From Marinithermus hydrothermalis DSM 14884 (lineage in GTDB: Bacteria; Deinococcota; Deinococci; Deinococcales; Marinithermaceae): DNA of 64,000 nucleotides. The DNA lies in assembly GCF_000195335.1 (NCBI RefSeq), contig NC_015387.1, forward strand, positions 1,484,001-1,548,000. The letters are read 5' to 3'. Each line of letters begins with the position of its first letter. Position 1 is the stretch's first letter. Under the pieces are notes generated by a model. That model made no database searches, was not told the origin of the DNA, and worked only from the letters and a program-made list of their open reading frames with translations. The translations under genes were made by a program, and so were the position numbers. Below, in pieces: positions 52,585-61,295 of the stretch.

Positions 52585-53499
52585 TTAGTTCAGGATGCCC
52601 AGTTCCTTCAGGTAGTCGCGGGCCACGTCCTCAGGGCGTTCCCCGTCCACATCCACGCGGCCGTTCAGGCGCGCGAGGGTTGCGTCGTCCAGGGTCTTGA
52701 AGATCCGGCAGAGGAGCGCCTCGATCTCGGGGTGCTGCTCGAGTAGTTCCCCCCGCACGACCGGCGTGGGGCGGAAGACGACCTGCGCGCCCTTGGTGTC
52801 CTTAAGCACCACCAGGTCGAACGCCCCGATCGTGCCGTCCGTCCCGTACACCACACCCAGGTTCACGCCCCCTGCACGGTTCGCCACGGCCTGTGCGGTC
52901 ACGTAGGAGCCCTGCCCCAGAACGCGCACGTTCTCGCGGGGGATCTTGTACCCGTAGGTGCGCTCGAAGGCCTCCAGGGCGTCCGAGCGGTTCACGAACT
53001 CCGGGTTGGCCGCGAGGGTCACCTGCCCGCCCTCCGCGAGGTAGCGGGCCAGGTCCTCGTGCGTGAACACGTTGTTCGCCTCCGCAAAATCCCGCCGCAC
53101 CGCGAGCGCCCAGGTGTTGTTCGCCGGAGCCGGGCAGAGCCAGTGCAGGTTGTTCTCCTCCGCGTCCACCTGCTTCAAAAGCTCGTACCCCTTCTCGGCG
53201 TCGTGCGCGAGCGCCTGGAGCTCCGCATTCTTCGAGAAAAAGACGGTGATCGCGGTGCCCGTGTACTCGGGGTACATGTCCAGCTCCCCGGCCTCGAGGG
53301 CCTCGCGCGCGACGGTGCTGCCGCCCAGCCCGAACTTGCGGTTGACCTTAAAGCCCTGGGCCTCGAGGGCCTGGGCCATCATCTCCCCGAGGATGAATTG
53401 CTCCGTGAAGTTCTTGGAGCCAATGGTGACGGTGCCCTTTTGCGCGAGCGCCGCGCCTAGCATAAAACCAAGTAGCAACAAGCCGATGGTCTTCCTCAT
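52585..53499 (-). CDS. osmF: Osmoprotectant-binding protein (OsmF/YehZ type)
   Basis: 304-residue periplasmic binding protein of the OpuAC/QAT family with a signal peptide (KTIGLLLLGFMLGAALAQ). TVTIGSKNFTEQFILGEMMAQALE at the N-terminus, DMYPEYTGTAITVFF and the C-terminal ARDYLKELGILN are typical of glycine-betaine or choline-type binding proteins. The start ATG at 53499 is 6 nt after GGAGGT; the in-frame ATG at 53505 abuts that ribosome binding site. First gene of the osmoprotectant importer operon. Confidence 0.92.
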   Translation of the reverse strand: MRKTIGLLLLGFMLGAALAQKGTVTIGSKNFTEQFILGEMMAQALEAQGFKVNRKFGLGGSTVAREALEAGELDMYPEYTGTAITVFFSKNAELQALAHDAEKGYELLKQVDAEENNLHWLCPAPANNTWALAVRRDFAEANNVFTHEDLARYLAEGGQVTLAANPEFVNRSDALEAFERTYGYKIPRENVRVLGQGSYVTAQAVANRAGGVNLGVVYGTDGTIGAFDLVVLKDTKGAQVVFRPTPVVRGELLEQHPEIEALLCRIFKTLDDATLARLNGRVDVDGERPEDVARDYLKELGILN

Positions 53500-53563
53500 G
53501 CGCATACCTCCAAGCAACCCTATCCCCTACGACCGCCATCGGCAGCGTTTTACGGGCTGCTTC

Positions 53564-53574
53564 CGTACTGTACG
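53564..53574. promoter_or_regulatory. Palindrome in the osmF promoter region
   Basis: CGTAC-T-GTACG, an 11-bp near-palindrome containing TACAGT on the minus strand, about 65 nt upstream of the osmF start. It could be a -10 box overlapped by an operator. No regulator is assigned. Confidence 0.35.
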
Positions 53575-53624
53575 AACTCACTGTAACATTCAGTCCGCCC
53601 AGGTATGTTCACGAGATTACACTA

Positions 53625-53658
53625 CAACCCGCCCCCGACCATGGTCGGGTGCGGGTTG
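53625..53658 (-). terminator. Terminator of the ffh-rplS operon
   Basis: Long inverted repeat CAACCCGC ... CCGACC / GGTCGG ... GCGGGTTG with one mismatch, 15 nt downstream of the rplS stop. It lacks a clear U-run. Confidence 0.65.
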
Positions 53659-53672
53659 GGCACGGCGTGCGC

Positions 53673-54092
53673 TTACTCCGCCTGTTCCTTCTTCTGCTTG
53701 GCCGCGGCGTACGCCTGCGCGTCGCGGTTGGTGCGCTTGCGGTCCTGCTTGATGCGGGCGGCTTTGCCCCGGCGCTCGCGCAGGTAGTAGAGCTTCGCCC
53801 GGCGCACCTTACCGCGGGCTAGCACGTCGATGCGGTCGATCAAGGGCGAGTGGAGCGGGAAGATGCGCTCCACACCTTCCCCGTGGGAGATCTTGCGCAC
53901 GGTGAAGGAGGTGTTCAAACCGTTGCGCTTGATCTTGATGACCACCCCTTCGAAAGCCTGGATGCGCTGGCGGTTCCCCTCCACCACCCGGTAGTGCACC
54001 CGCAGGGTATCCCCCACGCGGAACTCCGGAAGGTCGTTACGGACGTAGGGCTGTTCTACGATTTTGAGCAGGGCACCTCGGTTCAGCTTCAT
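53673..54092 (-). CDS. rplS: 50S ribosomal protein L19
   Basis: 139 residues with the L19 core [58 protein letters not shown] and [20 protein letters not shown], plus a charged C-terminal extension as in Thermus L19. L19 sits at the 30S-50S interface. Last gene of the ffh-rpsP-khpA-rimM-trmD-rplS operon, 72 nt after trmD, with a strong GGAAAGGAG ribosome binding site. Confidence 0.98.
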   Translation of the reverse strand: MKLNRGALLKIVEQPYVRNDLPEFRVGDTLRVHYRVVEGNRQRIQAFEGVVIKIKRNGLNTSFTVRKISHGEGVERIFPLHSPLIDRIDVLARGKVRRAKLYYLRERRGKAARIKQDRKRTNRDAQAYAAAKQKKEQAE

Positions 54093-54164
54093 CGCGTTTC
54101 TCCTTTCCAGCGGAGCCGAGAAGGCTCATGGATGCTCACAACGTGCCAGCCAGTGCCGGCCACG

Positions 54165-54911
54165 CTAACCTTCGTCAGTATAGTCGCCCCCTTCGGCCGC
54201 GTCAAACCGCGCTAGGAACTCGAGGTCCTCCGCGGTGAGCGGTGCGCGCTTGAGCAGGTCCGGCCGGCGCTTTAGGGTGCGTTCGAGGGCGCGCTCGCGC
54301 CGCCAGCGCTCGATCCGTGCGTGGTGGCCGCTCGTGAGGACCTCCGGCACCTCTAGTCCGCGGAACTCGGGGGGGCGGGTGTACTGGGGGTAGTCGAGTA
54401 ACCCCCAGGAGAACGAGTCCTTCTGGTGGCTCTCCGGGTCCCCCAACACCCCCGGCACGAGCCGCGCGGTGGCCTCGAGGATCGCGAGGGCCGCGACCTC
54501 CCCCCCCATCAAAACGTAGTCCCCGATGGACACCTCCCGCGTCACGAAGTGCTCCACCCGCGCGTCGATCCCCTCGTACCGGCCGGCGAGGAGGACGAGG
54601 TGTTGTTTTTGGCTGAGCTCCTCGGCCATCCGTTGGGTGAAGGGATCGCCTGCGGGACTCAAGAGGATGACCTCGTCGGCGGGCAACGCGGCCTCGATCG
54701 CCCGGACGACCACGTCCACGCGCATCACCATCCCCGCGCCGCCCCCGTACGGGTAATCGTCCACCTGGCGGTGCTTGTCCGTGGTGTACTCGCGGATGTC
54801 GCGTACGTCCACCCGGATCAGGCCGCGGCGGATGGCCTTGGCGATCAGGGCCTCCTCGGTCCAGGGGCGCACCAAGCCGGGAAACAGGGTGAGGATGGTG
54901 TAGCGCAGCAT
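54165..54911 (-). CDS. trmD: tRNA (guanine37-N1)-methyltransferase
   Basis: SPOUT-class enzyme adding m1G37 next to the anticodon to prevent frameshifting, 248 residues. [23 protein letters not shown] opens it, [24 protein letters not shown] and the trefoil-knot SAM site [26 protein letters not shown] follow. [39 protein letters not shown] is the hallmark C-terminal block. It is in the standard trmD operon context. Confidence 0.97.
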   Translation of the reverse strand: MLRYTILTLFPGLVRPWTEEALIAKAIRRGLIRVDVRDIREYTTDKHRQVDDYPYGGGAGMVMRVDVVVRAIEAALPADEVILLSPAGDPFTQRMAEELSQKQHLVLLAGRYEGIDARVEHFVTREVSIGDYVLMGGEVAALAILEATARLVPGVLGDPESHQKDSFSWGLLDYPQYTRPPEFRGLEVPEVLTSGHHARIERWRRERALERTLKRRPDLLKRAPLTAEDLEFLARFDAAEGGDYTDEG

Positions 54912-54933
54912 GGCGAACCCGCGCGTTCGGCGG

Positions 54934-55416
54934 TCACTCCTCTAAAAGGCCGGGGATCGGGTCGACGTGAATCCCGTCCGCCCGCACCTCGACATAAGGG
55001 GCCTGGAGCGGCACCAGGTACTCGCGAAGGCCCTTGCGGATCACGAGCACGTCCTGCGCACCCGTGTCCCGGACCTCCGCAACCTCACCAAAAGCTTCGC
55101 CGCGCACGAAGACCCGCCGCCCCACCAGCTGGAAGTAGTAGTACACCCCCTCCTCCAACGGCGGGAGGGCTGCCTCGTCCGCGTACACCGCGAGACCCAC
55201 CAGCTCCTCCGCGAGCGTGCGGTTCGTAACGCCCGCGAGGTACAGGATGAGGTCGCCGCCCACCTCCTCCACTCCCTCGATCGAGCGGTACCCTTTGCCC
55301 TCGATCCAGACGCGGTCCAGGTGCTCCAAAAGCCCTACCTCCCCCTCGGTGCGGAACCGGATCCCGCCCGAGAGGGCGTAGGGCTTCCCGAGCCGACCAA
55401 TCAGGATGCGGCTCAT
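54934..55416 (-). CDS. rimM: Ribosome maturation factor RimM
   Basis: 160 residues. The N-terminal beta-barrel ([20 protein letters not shown]) binds ribosomal protein S19 and the C-terminal PRC-barrel ([51 protein letters not shown]) completes the family. It assists 30S head assembly. The start overlaps khpA by 4 nt and trmD follows after 22 nt. Confidence 0.95.
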   Translation of the reverse strand: MSRILIGRLGKPYALSGGIRFRTEGEVGLLEHLDRVWIEGKGYRSIEGVEEVGGDLILYLAGVTNRTLAEELVGLAVYADEAALPPLEEGVYYYFQLVGRRVFVRGEAFGEVAEVRDTGAQDVLVIRKGLREYLVPLQAPYVEVRADGIHVDPIPGLLEE

Positions 55417-55631
55417 CGCACCTCGACCGACGCGCGGCCGCGGGCGAAAGCCCGCACGATGGTGCGGATGCTCTCGATCACCCGCCCCTTGCGCCCGATC
55501 AGGCGTCCCTTCTCCTCGGGGGCGACCTCCACGTAGTAGACGGTCCCACGGGGGCCGCGCTTTTCCGTGACCCGCACGGCACCCGGGGTGTCCACCACGG
55601 CTTTGGCGAGGTACTCGACGACTTCCCTCAT
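55413..55631 (-). CDS. khpA: KH-domain RNA-binding protein KhpA (YlqC)
   Basis: 72 residues making a single KH domain with the RNA-binding loop [20 protein letters not shown] (GxxG at GRKG). KhpA forms a heterodimer with KhpB (Jag) in other bacteria. It lies between rpsP and rimM, as in most bacteria that have it, overlapping each by 4 nt. Confidence 0.95.
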   Translation of the reverse strand: MREVVEYLAKAVVDTPGAVRVTEKRGPRGTVYYVEVAPEEKGRLIGRKGRVIESIRTIVRAFARGRASVEVR

Positions 55632-55900
55632 TCGCTCTCGGGTTTGGGCTCGTCCTTCTTGAAGACGCCGGCCATCCGCAGGATGCGGCGGGCGGTGTCG
55701 GTCGGCTGCGCGCCGACGCTCAGCCAGTAGCGGGCCCGCTCCACATCCACCTTGTACCAGTTGGGCGTGGTCTTCCGCGGGTCGTAGTACCCGATCTTCT
55801 CGATGTACTTCCCGTCGCGCTTGCGGCGCGCGTCGGCGACCACGATGCGGTAGTGCGGGTTGAACTTCGAACCAAAGCGAGCCAGACGAATCTTAACCAT
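55628..55900 (-). CDS. rpsP: 30S ribosomal protein S16
   Basis: 90 residues with the family start [41 protein letters not shown], and the central block [18 protein letters not shown]. It binds 16S rRNA helices of the 5' domain during assembly. Positioned 4 nt after ffh and overlapping khpA. Confidence 0.98.
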   Translation of the reverse strand: MVKIRLARFGSKFNPHYRIVVADARRKRDGKYIEKIGYYDPRKTTPNWYKVDVERARYWLSVGAQPTDTARRILRMAGVFKKDEPKPESE

Positions 55901-55904
55901 GTTC

Positions 55905-57203
55905 TTACCTCCTAAACCATCCCCTGCGGCGCTGGGTCTTCTGCAGGGTCTTCATCATGGCCTTCGTTTCCTCGAAGGTCTTGATGAGCCGGTTGATCTC
56001 CTGAACGCTCGTCCCGCTGCCGCGCGCGATGCGGCGCCGGCGGGAGGCGTTGAGGATCTTGGGGTTGCGGCGCTCCGCGGGCGTCATGGAGAGGATGATC
56101 GCCTCCACGCGCTTGAACGCGCGCTCGTCCACCGAAAACTCCGGCGGCAGCATGCGGGACACCCCCGGGATCATCTTCAACAGATCCCCCAACGAGCCCA
56201 TCTTGCGCACCTGGCGCATCTGGTTCAAGAGGTCGTTCAGGTCGAACTCGTGGGGGGCCTTCTCCGGCGCTTCCAGCTCGGCCTCCTGGGCCTTTTCCAG
56301 CAGGGTCTGGATATCCCCCATGCCCAGGATGCGCTGCGCGAGCCGGTCCGGGTAGAAGGGCTCGAGGCCCTCGAGCTTCTCCGAGGTTCCCGCGAAGTAG
56401 ATGGGTTTTCCGGTGACGAAGCGCGCGCTCAAGGCCGCCCCGCCTCGGGCGTCGCCGTCGAGCTTGGTGAGGACAAGGCCCGTGACGCCGATGCGCTCGT
56501 CGAAGGTCTTGGAGACGCCGAGCGCCTCCTGACCGGTCATCGCGTCCACCACCAAGAGGGTCTCGGTGGGGTTGAGCACCGCCTTCTGGCGCGCCAGGGC
56601 CTCCATGAGCGGCTCGTCGATCTGAAGGCGCCCTGCGGTGTCCACGATGACGAGGTCGCGGTAGTCCGTCTTGAGGTGGTCTTTGAGGCGCTGAGCGGTC
56701 ACCTCGGGCGGCTCGTTGTCCGCGACCTCGAGCACCGGCACCCCGACCCGTTCGCCGAGGATCCGGAGCTGTTCGCGGGCCGCGGGCCGCTGGGTGTCCG
56801 CCGCGACCAGGAGCGGGCGGCGCCCCTTGCTCTTGTAGTAACGCGCGAGCTTCCCCGCGGTGGTGGTTTTACCCGAGCCCTGCAGGCCCACCAGGAACCA
56901 CAGGTTTCCCTCGTGGCGCAGCTCGGGCTGCACGGCCTTGCCGCCCAAGAGGTCCGTGAGCTCGTTGTACACGATGGTGTAGACCTGCTCCGCCGGGGTA
57001 AGGCTTTCCAGCACCTTTTGGCCGATCGCCTTCTCCTGAACCCGAGCCACGAAGGCCTTGGCGACCTCGAAGTTCACGTCGGCCTCGAGGAGGCTCATGC
57101 GGATCTCGCGCATGACCTGCTTGAGGTCCGCTTCGGTGATCCGGCCACGGCCTCGCAGCTTGTCCAGACTCTCGCGCAGTCTTCGGCTTAGGTTCTCGAA
57201 CAT
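55905..57203 (-). CDS. ffh: Signal recognition particle protein Ffh
   Basis: SRP54 GTPase, 432 residues, delivering ribosomes making membrane proteins to FtsY. The N domain is followed by the G domain with [19 protein letters not shown] (G1), [12 protein letters not shown] (G3), [13 protein letters not shown] (G4) and the [18 protein letters not shown]-like closing region. The Met-rich M domain (about 325-432) has [19 protein letters not shown], the 4.5S RNA-binding helix. It has its own strong promoter upstream. Confidence 0.98.
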   Translation of the reverse strand: MFENLSRRLRESLDKLRGRGRITEADLKQVMREIRMSLLEADVNFEVAKAFVARVQEKAIGQKVLESLTPAEQVYTIVYNELTDLLGGKAVQPELRHEGNLWFLVGLQGSGKTTTAGKLARYYKSKGRRPLLVAADTQRPAAREQLRILGERVGVPVLEVADNEPPEVTAQRLKDHLKTDYRDLVIVDTAGRLQIDEPLMEALARQKAVLNPTETLLVVDAMTGQEALGVSKTFDERIGVTGLVLTKLDGDARGGAALSARFVTGKPIYFAGTSEKLEGLEPFYPDRLAQRILGMGDIQTLLEKAQEAELEAPEKAPHEFDLNDLLNQMRQVRKMGSLGDLLKMIPGVSRMLPPEFSVDERAFKRVEAIILSMTPAERRNPKILNASRRRRIARGSGTSVQEINRLIKTFEETKAMMKTLQKTQRRRGWFRR

Positions 57204-57235
57204 GCCTCACCCCTGGCCCCTCAAGGCCACACGCT

Positions 57236-57265
57236 AGGATAGCGCGCCCTATTTGAGCGTGTCAA
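57236..57265 (-). promoter_or_regulatory. Promoter of the ffh-rpsP-khpA-rimM-trmD-rplS operon
   Basis: Minus strand TTGACA (57260-57265), 18-nt spacer, TATCCT (57236-57241). An AT-rich stretch upstream (57270-57290) may act as an UP element. A leader of about 25-30 nt with GGGGTGAGG precedes the ffh ATG. Confidence 0.8.
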
Positions 57266-57365
57266 CCGCAATTTTTCTTATATTTTAAGCGAGGCATTTC
57301 CCCAACCTCCCCCATACGCAAGGGCGATTTCCCCTGTTTAGTTCTGCTTCACACCCCCTGCATGC

Positions 57366-57527
57366 TAAACTGGGCCTTGGGCTTTGCCCGGAGGTGGTGC
57401 CGTGGAAGGTTCGAGTCGAAGACGCAAGATTCCCTGGGGCCCGGCGCCTACCCCCGTGCAAAGCGCCGGCTAACCCCCCAAACCGTAACCCGCCACGGGA
57501 CCCCTCCGCTCACGTGCGGAGGTGGCA
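57366..57527 (+). promoter_or_regulatory. mgtE promoter and structured leader, possible M-box-like riboswitch with an RBS-sequestering hairpin
   Basis: TAAACT at 57366-57371 starts a leader of about 150 nt, the longest before any gene in this window. Elements: GGGC-ttt-GCCC (57380-57390), GTCGAAGACGC (57415-57425), a 7-bp stem CCGGCGC/GCGCCGG (57440-57474 region), and CCTCCGC/GCGGAGG (57503-57509 with 57516-57522) whose 3' arm is the mgtE ribosome binding site. GTCGAAGACGC and a later GTGCAAAGC recall conserved parts of the ykoK (M-box) Mg2+ riboswitch. The match is partial and from memory. The remaining gap 57272-57365 is AT-rich and shows nothing else. Confidence 0.5.
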
Positions 57528-58886
57528 ATGCGGACGTTAGAGCGTGAAAACCTCTTCGAACTCCTGCGAACCGCTCTCGAACAAGGCGACATCCCCAAGG
57601 TTCGGGCGCTCGCGCAAACGCTCCATCCCCGGGAGATCCTCGATCGGTGGGCAGAGCTGCCCGGCGAGTACCGGTACGTCCTTCTCACCCACCTGCCCCC
57701 CGACCACGCCGCCGCGATCTTCGCGAACCTCGAGGCCGCAGACCAAGCGGAGTTCTTGGAAACCCTACCCCCGTGGCGGGTGCAGGAGCTCTTAGAAGCC
57801 CTCGACCCCGACGACCTGACCGACGCCCTACAAGCCCTCCAGGAGCAAAACCCCCAGCTCGCTCAGGAACTGATCGCCTCCCTCGAGCCCGAAACCCGCG
57901 CCGAGGTCGAGGCCCTCTCCGAGTACGAGGAGGACGAGGCCGGGGGGCTGATGACCCCCGAGTTCATCGCGGTGCGGGCCTCCATGACCGTGGAGGAGGT
58001 TCTGCGCTTTTTGCGCCGTACCGCTCCCGACGCAGAAACCGTGTACTACCTTTACGTGATCGATGATGAGCGGCGCCTGGTGGGCGTCCTCTCGCTCCGT
58101 GACCTGATCGTGGCCGACCCCCGCACGCGCGTCCAGGAGATCATGCGGCCGGACGTGGTGCACATCACCACCGACACCGACCAGGAGGAGGTCGCGCGCC
58201 TCATGGCCGACTACGACTTCAGCGTCCTCCCGGTCGTGGACGACGCCGGCCGCCTCGTGGGCATCGTCACCGTGGACGACGTGCTGGACGTGCTCGAGGA
58301 GGAAGCCACCGAGGACATCCACCGCCTAGGCGCCGTGGACGCCCCCGAGCTCGTCTACAGCCGCTCCAGCGTGTGGCACCTGTGGGGCGCGCGCGTGCGC
58401 TGGCTTGTCGTGCTAATCCTCACGGGGATGCTCACCTCGAGCATCCTGGCTGGGTTCGAGCGCGTCCTCCAAGCGGCCACGGCTCTCGCCTTTTACATTC
58501 CCGTGCTGCTCGGAACCGGGGGGAATACGGGGAACCAGTCCTCCACCCTGATCGTGCGGGCACTCGCCACACGGGACATCAACCTTTCCGACTGGCCCCG
58601 CATCCTCCTGAAGGAGCTGGGGGTGGGCGCGCTTTTAGGGCTGACGCTTTCCGCCTTCATCGCCGTGAAGGTCGCGGTGGACGGGTTTGCTGCCATCACA
58701 CCGGTGGTCGCCCTCTCCCTGTTCCTCCTGGTGGTGGTCGCGAACCTGGCCGGCGCGCTGCTGCCCCTCGTGCTGCGGTCCTTGAAGCTGGACCCCGCCC
58801 TGATCTCCAACCCGTTAATCGCAACGGTCTCCGACGTTTCCGGCCTACTCATCTACCTTTCCGTCGCGCGCCTCCTCCTCTCCTAA
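57528..58886 (+). CDS. mgtE: Magnesium transporter MgtE
   Basis: 452 residues from the ATG at 57528, 5 nt after GGAGG. The cytoplasmic N domain (about 1-130, LPPDHAAAIFANLEAADQAEFLETLPP repeats) and two CBS domains (about 131-255, LMTPEFIAVRASMTVEEVL and IMRPDVVHITTDTDQEEVARLMADYDFSVLPVV) sense Mg2+ and gate the pore. Five membrane helices follow, including the conserved IPVLLGTGGNTGNQSSTLIVRALA with the Asn-Gln of the pore region. The Thermus thermophilus homologue is the structural model of the family. Its leader probably adds Mg-responsive control of expression. Confidence 0.97.
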   Translation: MRTLERENLFELLRTALEQGDIPKVRALAQTLHPREILDRWAELPGEYRYVLLTHLPPDHAAAIFANLEAADQAEFLETLPPWRVQELLEALDPDDLTDALQALQEQNPQLAQELIASLEPETRAEVEALSEYEEDEAGGLMTPEFIAVRASMTVEEVLRFLRRTAPDAETVYYLYVIDDERRLVGVLSLRDLIVADPRTRVQEIMRPDVVHITTDTDQEEVARLMADYDFSVLPVVDDAGRLVGIVTVDDVLDVLEEEATEDIHRLGAVDAPELVYSRSSVWHLWGARVRWLVVLILTGMLTSSILAGFERVLQAATALAFYIPVLLGTGGNTGNQSSTLIVRALATRDINLSDWPRILLKELGVGALLGLTLSAFIAVKVAVDGFAAITPVVALSLFLLVVVANLAGALLPLVLRSLKLDPALISNPLIATVSDVSGLLIYLSVARLLLS

Positions 58887-58891
58887 CCGCC

Positions 58892-58915
58892 GCCCCCGGC
58901 CATTGCGCCGGGGGC
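58892..58915. terminator. Terminator between mgtE and the phosphoribosyltransferase genes
   Basis: 9-bp perfect stem GCCCCCGGC/GCCGGGGGC with a 6-nt loop between convergent stops at 58886 and 58940. Confidence 0.75.
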
Positions 58916-58939
58916 AAGTGCGCGTTCCAAGGATCGGGA

Positions 58940-59467
58940 TCACAACACCGGGAGTTCCTCGAGCGCTACGACCTCCACCTTCGGGGTACCCTGCCGGAAC
59001 GCCGCGAGCCGCGCCACAACCTCGGCCCCCGCCCGGTGCACGAGCCGCTCGAGGGCGTGCATCGTGCCGCCGCTCGCCACCACGTCGATCACCAGGGTAG
59101 CCTTCTGGTTCAGCAAGCGCTCCACGTAACGCCGGTCCAGCCAAAGGACCTCGTTGGCCCCTAGGGTTAAGGACTCCACCTCCTGGATCAAGGGGTCGTG
59201 CATGTACGGGCGGCGGCGCTTGCGCACCACCACGTACGGCTTGCCAAGGAGGGCGGCCATCTCGTGCACCAGCGGGATCGAGGAGGTCTCCGCGGTGACG
59301 AGCACGTCCGTTTCGGCCGGTACGTGCTTAACCAAAGCTTCGGCTAAAGCCTTGGCGAGTCCGACATCCCCCAAGAAATCGATGAGCGGAAGCCGAACGC
59401 CGGGGAAGGGTTCGTGCAGCGGCACGCGCCGCGTCAGGTTACCGATGGTGATCGGGTAGGTGTCCAT
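58940..59467 (-). CDS. Phosphoribosyltransferase-like protein with altered PRPP loop
   Basis: 175 residues of the type I PRTase fold, similar over its length to the preceding gene (TETSSIPLVHEMAALLGKPYVVVRKRRRPYM against the paralogue's [32 protein letters not shown]). The PRPP motif reads VIDVVASGGT, replacing the usual Asp-Asp pair with Ile-Asp and STGGT with ASGGT. It may be a catalytically weakened or regulatory paralogue. The two genes are 8 nt apart and co-transcribed from the promoter at 60025. Confidence 0.8.
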   Translation of the reverse strand: MDTYPITIGNLTRRVPLHEPFPGVRLPLIDFLGDVGLAKALAEALVKHVPAETDVLVTAETSSIPLVHEMAALLGKPYVVVRKRRRPYMHDPLIQEVESLTLGANEVLWLDRRYVERLLNQKATLVIDVVASGGTMHALERLVHRAGAEVVARLAAFRQGTPKVEVVALEELPVL

Positions 59468-59475
59468 GCTTCACC

Positions 59476-60018
59476 TCAAGCCTCGTCCGTCTTAAACAGG
59501 GGGAGGTGCCCCAAGGAGATCACGTCCTCGCGCGGCGTGCCCTCGGTGAACACCGCCAACACCGCGATCACGGTCCCGCCCACGCTCTCAATCAGCTCGC
59601 GCAGCCCCTTCAGGGTGCTGCCCGTCGAGACCACGTCGTCCACGATGGCCACCTTCCGGCCTCGAATCCGTTCGATGTCCGCCCCGTCGAGCACCAGCTG
59701 TTGCGGCTTCCCCGTCGTGATCGAAAGCACCTCCCGCGAGACCGGGTTGATCATGTACGGCTTCGCGGTCTTCCGCGCGACCACGTACGGCTTGCCCGTC
59801 CGCACCGAAAGCGCGTGCGCGAGCGGCACGGCCTTCACCTCGGGGGTCACCAAGACCTCAACCTCCTCTGGCAGTCGTCGCGCGAACTCCGCCGCGACCG
59901 CCTCCGTCAGTTCGGTATCCCCCAGGAGGTTCAGCAGGGCTACAGCCACACCTTCGCCCACCTGCACGATCGGCAGTTCGCGGTGGACCCCAGCGATGTC
60001 CACAGGGTAAGTCTTCAT
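59476..60018 (-). CDS. Purine-type phosphoribosyltransferase (Apt/Xpt-like)
   Basis: 180 residues from the ATG at 60018, with TACACT 6 nt upstream on the minus strand. PRPP loop [21 protein letters not shown] is canonical (two Asp, then STGST), and [34 protein letters not shown] resembles the adenine/xanthine PRTase group. It would make a purine nucleotide from a free base and PRPP, but the base is not certain. First of a tandem pair. Confidence 0.85.
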   Translation of the reverse strand: MKTYPVDIAGVHRELPIVQVGEGVAVALLNLLGDTELTEAVAAEFARRLPEEVEVLVTPEVKAVPLAHALSVRTGKPYVVARKTAKPYMINPVSREVLSITTGKPQQLVLDGADIERIRGRKVAIVDDVVSTGSTLKGLRELIESVGGTVIAVLAVFTEGTPREDVISLGHLPLFKTDEA

Positions 60019-60024
60019 GCTTTC

Positions 60025-60048
60025 AGTGTACCGCATGCTGCCTATAAT
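60025..60048. promoter_or_regulatory. Divergent leaderless promoters for the phosphoribosyltransferase pair and the DUF151 gene
   Basis: Minus strand TACACT (60025-60030) is 6 nt from the start at 60018; plus strand TATAAT (60043-60048) is 6 nt from the start at 60055. Only 36 bp separate the two coding regions, so the promoters must compete for polymerase. Confidence 0.7.
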
Positions 60049-60054
60049 GAAACC

Positions 60055-60486
60055 ATGGTTACGGCAAAAGTCGAGAACCTAGGCGTGGAAGCCTCGAGCG
60101 GAAACGTCGTGGTCCTGCTACGCGCGGAAACCGGGAAGCTCCTCCCCATCTGGATCGGCCCGCTCGAAGCGCAAAACATCGCCATCGCCCTTGGGGGCGA
60201 AAAACCGCCACGCCCCCTAACCCCGGACCTGATGCTCTCCGTCATGGAGATGCTGGGCGCCACGCTGAAACGCGTCGAGATCACCGAGCTAAAAGAAGGA
60301 ACGTTCTACGCTCGGCTGATCATCGAACATCGCGGGATCGAGTACGAGATCGACGCCCGCCCCTCCGACAGCCTAGCCCTCGCCCTAAGGGCCCAAGCCC
60401 CCATCTGGGTGAACGAGGACGTGCTCGAGGAAGCCAGCATCGACGAGGGCCGGTTCGAACCGCACGGCAGTACCCCCGAGGCGTGA
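60055..60486 (+). CDS. Bifunctional nuclease family (DUF151) protein
   Basis: 143 residues. The DUF151/BFN pattern is clear: [43 protein letters not shown], then [36 protein letters not shown] and [29 protein letters not shown]. Family members have reported DNase and RNase activity in plants and are widespread, often unstudied, in bacteria. TATAAT lies 6 nt upstream. It converges on the HIT gene with 3 nt between stops. Confidence 0.9.
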   Translation: MVTAKVENLGVEASSGNVVVLLRAETGKLLPIWIGPLEAQNIAIALGGEKPPRPLTPDLMLSVMEMLGATLKRVEITELKEGTFYARLIIEHRGIEYEIDARPSDSLALALRAQAPIWVNEDVLEEASIDEGRFEPHGSTPEA

Positions 60487-60489
60487 CGC

Positions 60490-60819
60490 TTACCGGCGCC
60501 ACCCCCCGAGCACGTGCACGTGCACGTGGAAAACCTCCTGTCCGCCCGCCTCCCCCACGTTCACCTGGACGCGGTAGCCTTCGAGCTTCAGCACATCCCG
60601 GGCCACGCGGTTCGCAGTGCGGAACAGCTGCCCGAGCGCCCTTTCCCCATCCTCGGTATCCGGGTAGTCGCTGAGCCGAGCCACATGCGCCTTGGGCACG
60701 ACCAGGACGTGCACGGGCGCCTTCGGGCGAATATCCCGGAACGCCACGAACGCCTCATCCTCATACACCTTCTCCGCGGGCAACTCTCCCTGAACGATAC
60801 GGCAGAAGACGCAATCCAT
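60490..60819 (-). CDS. HIT-family nucleotide hydrolase (HinT-like)
   Basis: 109 residues. The HIT motif HVHVHVLGG is at the C-terminus and CVFCRIVQGELPAEKVYEDE at the N-terminus, with the Cys pair of HinT proteins that bind zinc. HinT removes AMP from lysyl or other amino-substituted AMP. TATATT lies 6 nt before the ATG on the minus strand. Confidence 0.93.
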   Translation of the reverse strand: MDCVFCRIVQGELPAEKVYEDEAFVAFRDIRPKAPVHVLVVPKAHVARLSDYPDTEDGERALGQLFRTANRVARDVLKLEGYRVQVNVGEAGGQEVFHVHVHVLGGWRR

Positions 60820-60873
60820 GCCCTCAATATACGCAGGCGTCCGCCTTCAACCAACCGGGTACAATCAAAGCGT

Positions 60874-61287
60874 ATGTCGCTGGACGCGTATCCTGTGGTC
60901 ACCCCAATCCAAGTGCGGTTTCGCGACCTGGACTCCTTGGGGCACGTGAACAACGCGGTCTACCTCACGTACCTCGAGCTCGCCCGCATCCAGTACCTGG
61001 ATCGCCTCAAGCTGGATACCCTCCGGCCCAGCATCGTTGTGGCGCGGATCGAGATCGATTACCTGCGCCCCATCCTCCTTGGGGAGGAGGTCGCGGTGGG
61101 TGTGCGCGTGACGAGCATCGGCAACAAGAGCTTCCGCATGGAGTACGGGATCGCCGCGGGCCAGGAGCTCGCCGCCCGCGCGACCTCGGTTCAGGTGTGG
61201 CTAGAAGCGGGCCGCCCCGCGCCCGTCCCAACCGCCGTTCGGGAAGCCATTCAACGCCTGGAACGCCTCCCAGTCCAGGGGAGGTAG
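60874..61287 (+). CDS. 4HBT-type acyl-CoA thioesterase
   Basis: 137 residues from the ATG at 60874, with TACAAT 8 nt upstream. The hotdog fold is indicated by IQVRFRDLDSLGHVNNAVYLTYLELARIQYL, where the Asp in the RDLDSLGHVNN loop is the catalytic residue of the YbgC/4-hydroxybenzoyl-CoA thioesterase group, and by SIVVARIEIDYLRPILLGEEVAVGVRVTSIGNKSF. Likely hydrolyses acyl-CoA; substrate unknown. Confidence 0.9.
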   Translation: MSLDAYPVVTPIQVRFRDLDSLGHVNNAVYLTYLELARIQYLDRLKLDTLRPSIVVARIEIDYLRPILLGEEVAVGVRVTSIGNKSFRMEYGIAAGQELAARATSVQVWLEAGRPAPVPTAVREAIQRLERLPVQGR

Positions 61288-61295
61288 CGCCCGCC

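Noticed and set aside
57362-57547. A 61-codon frame running through the mgtE leader into the gene
   Set aside because: It begins within the -10 box, its product is Arg-rich without a match, and the region is better explained by RNA structure.
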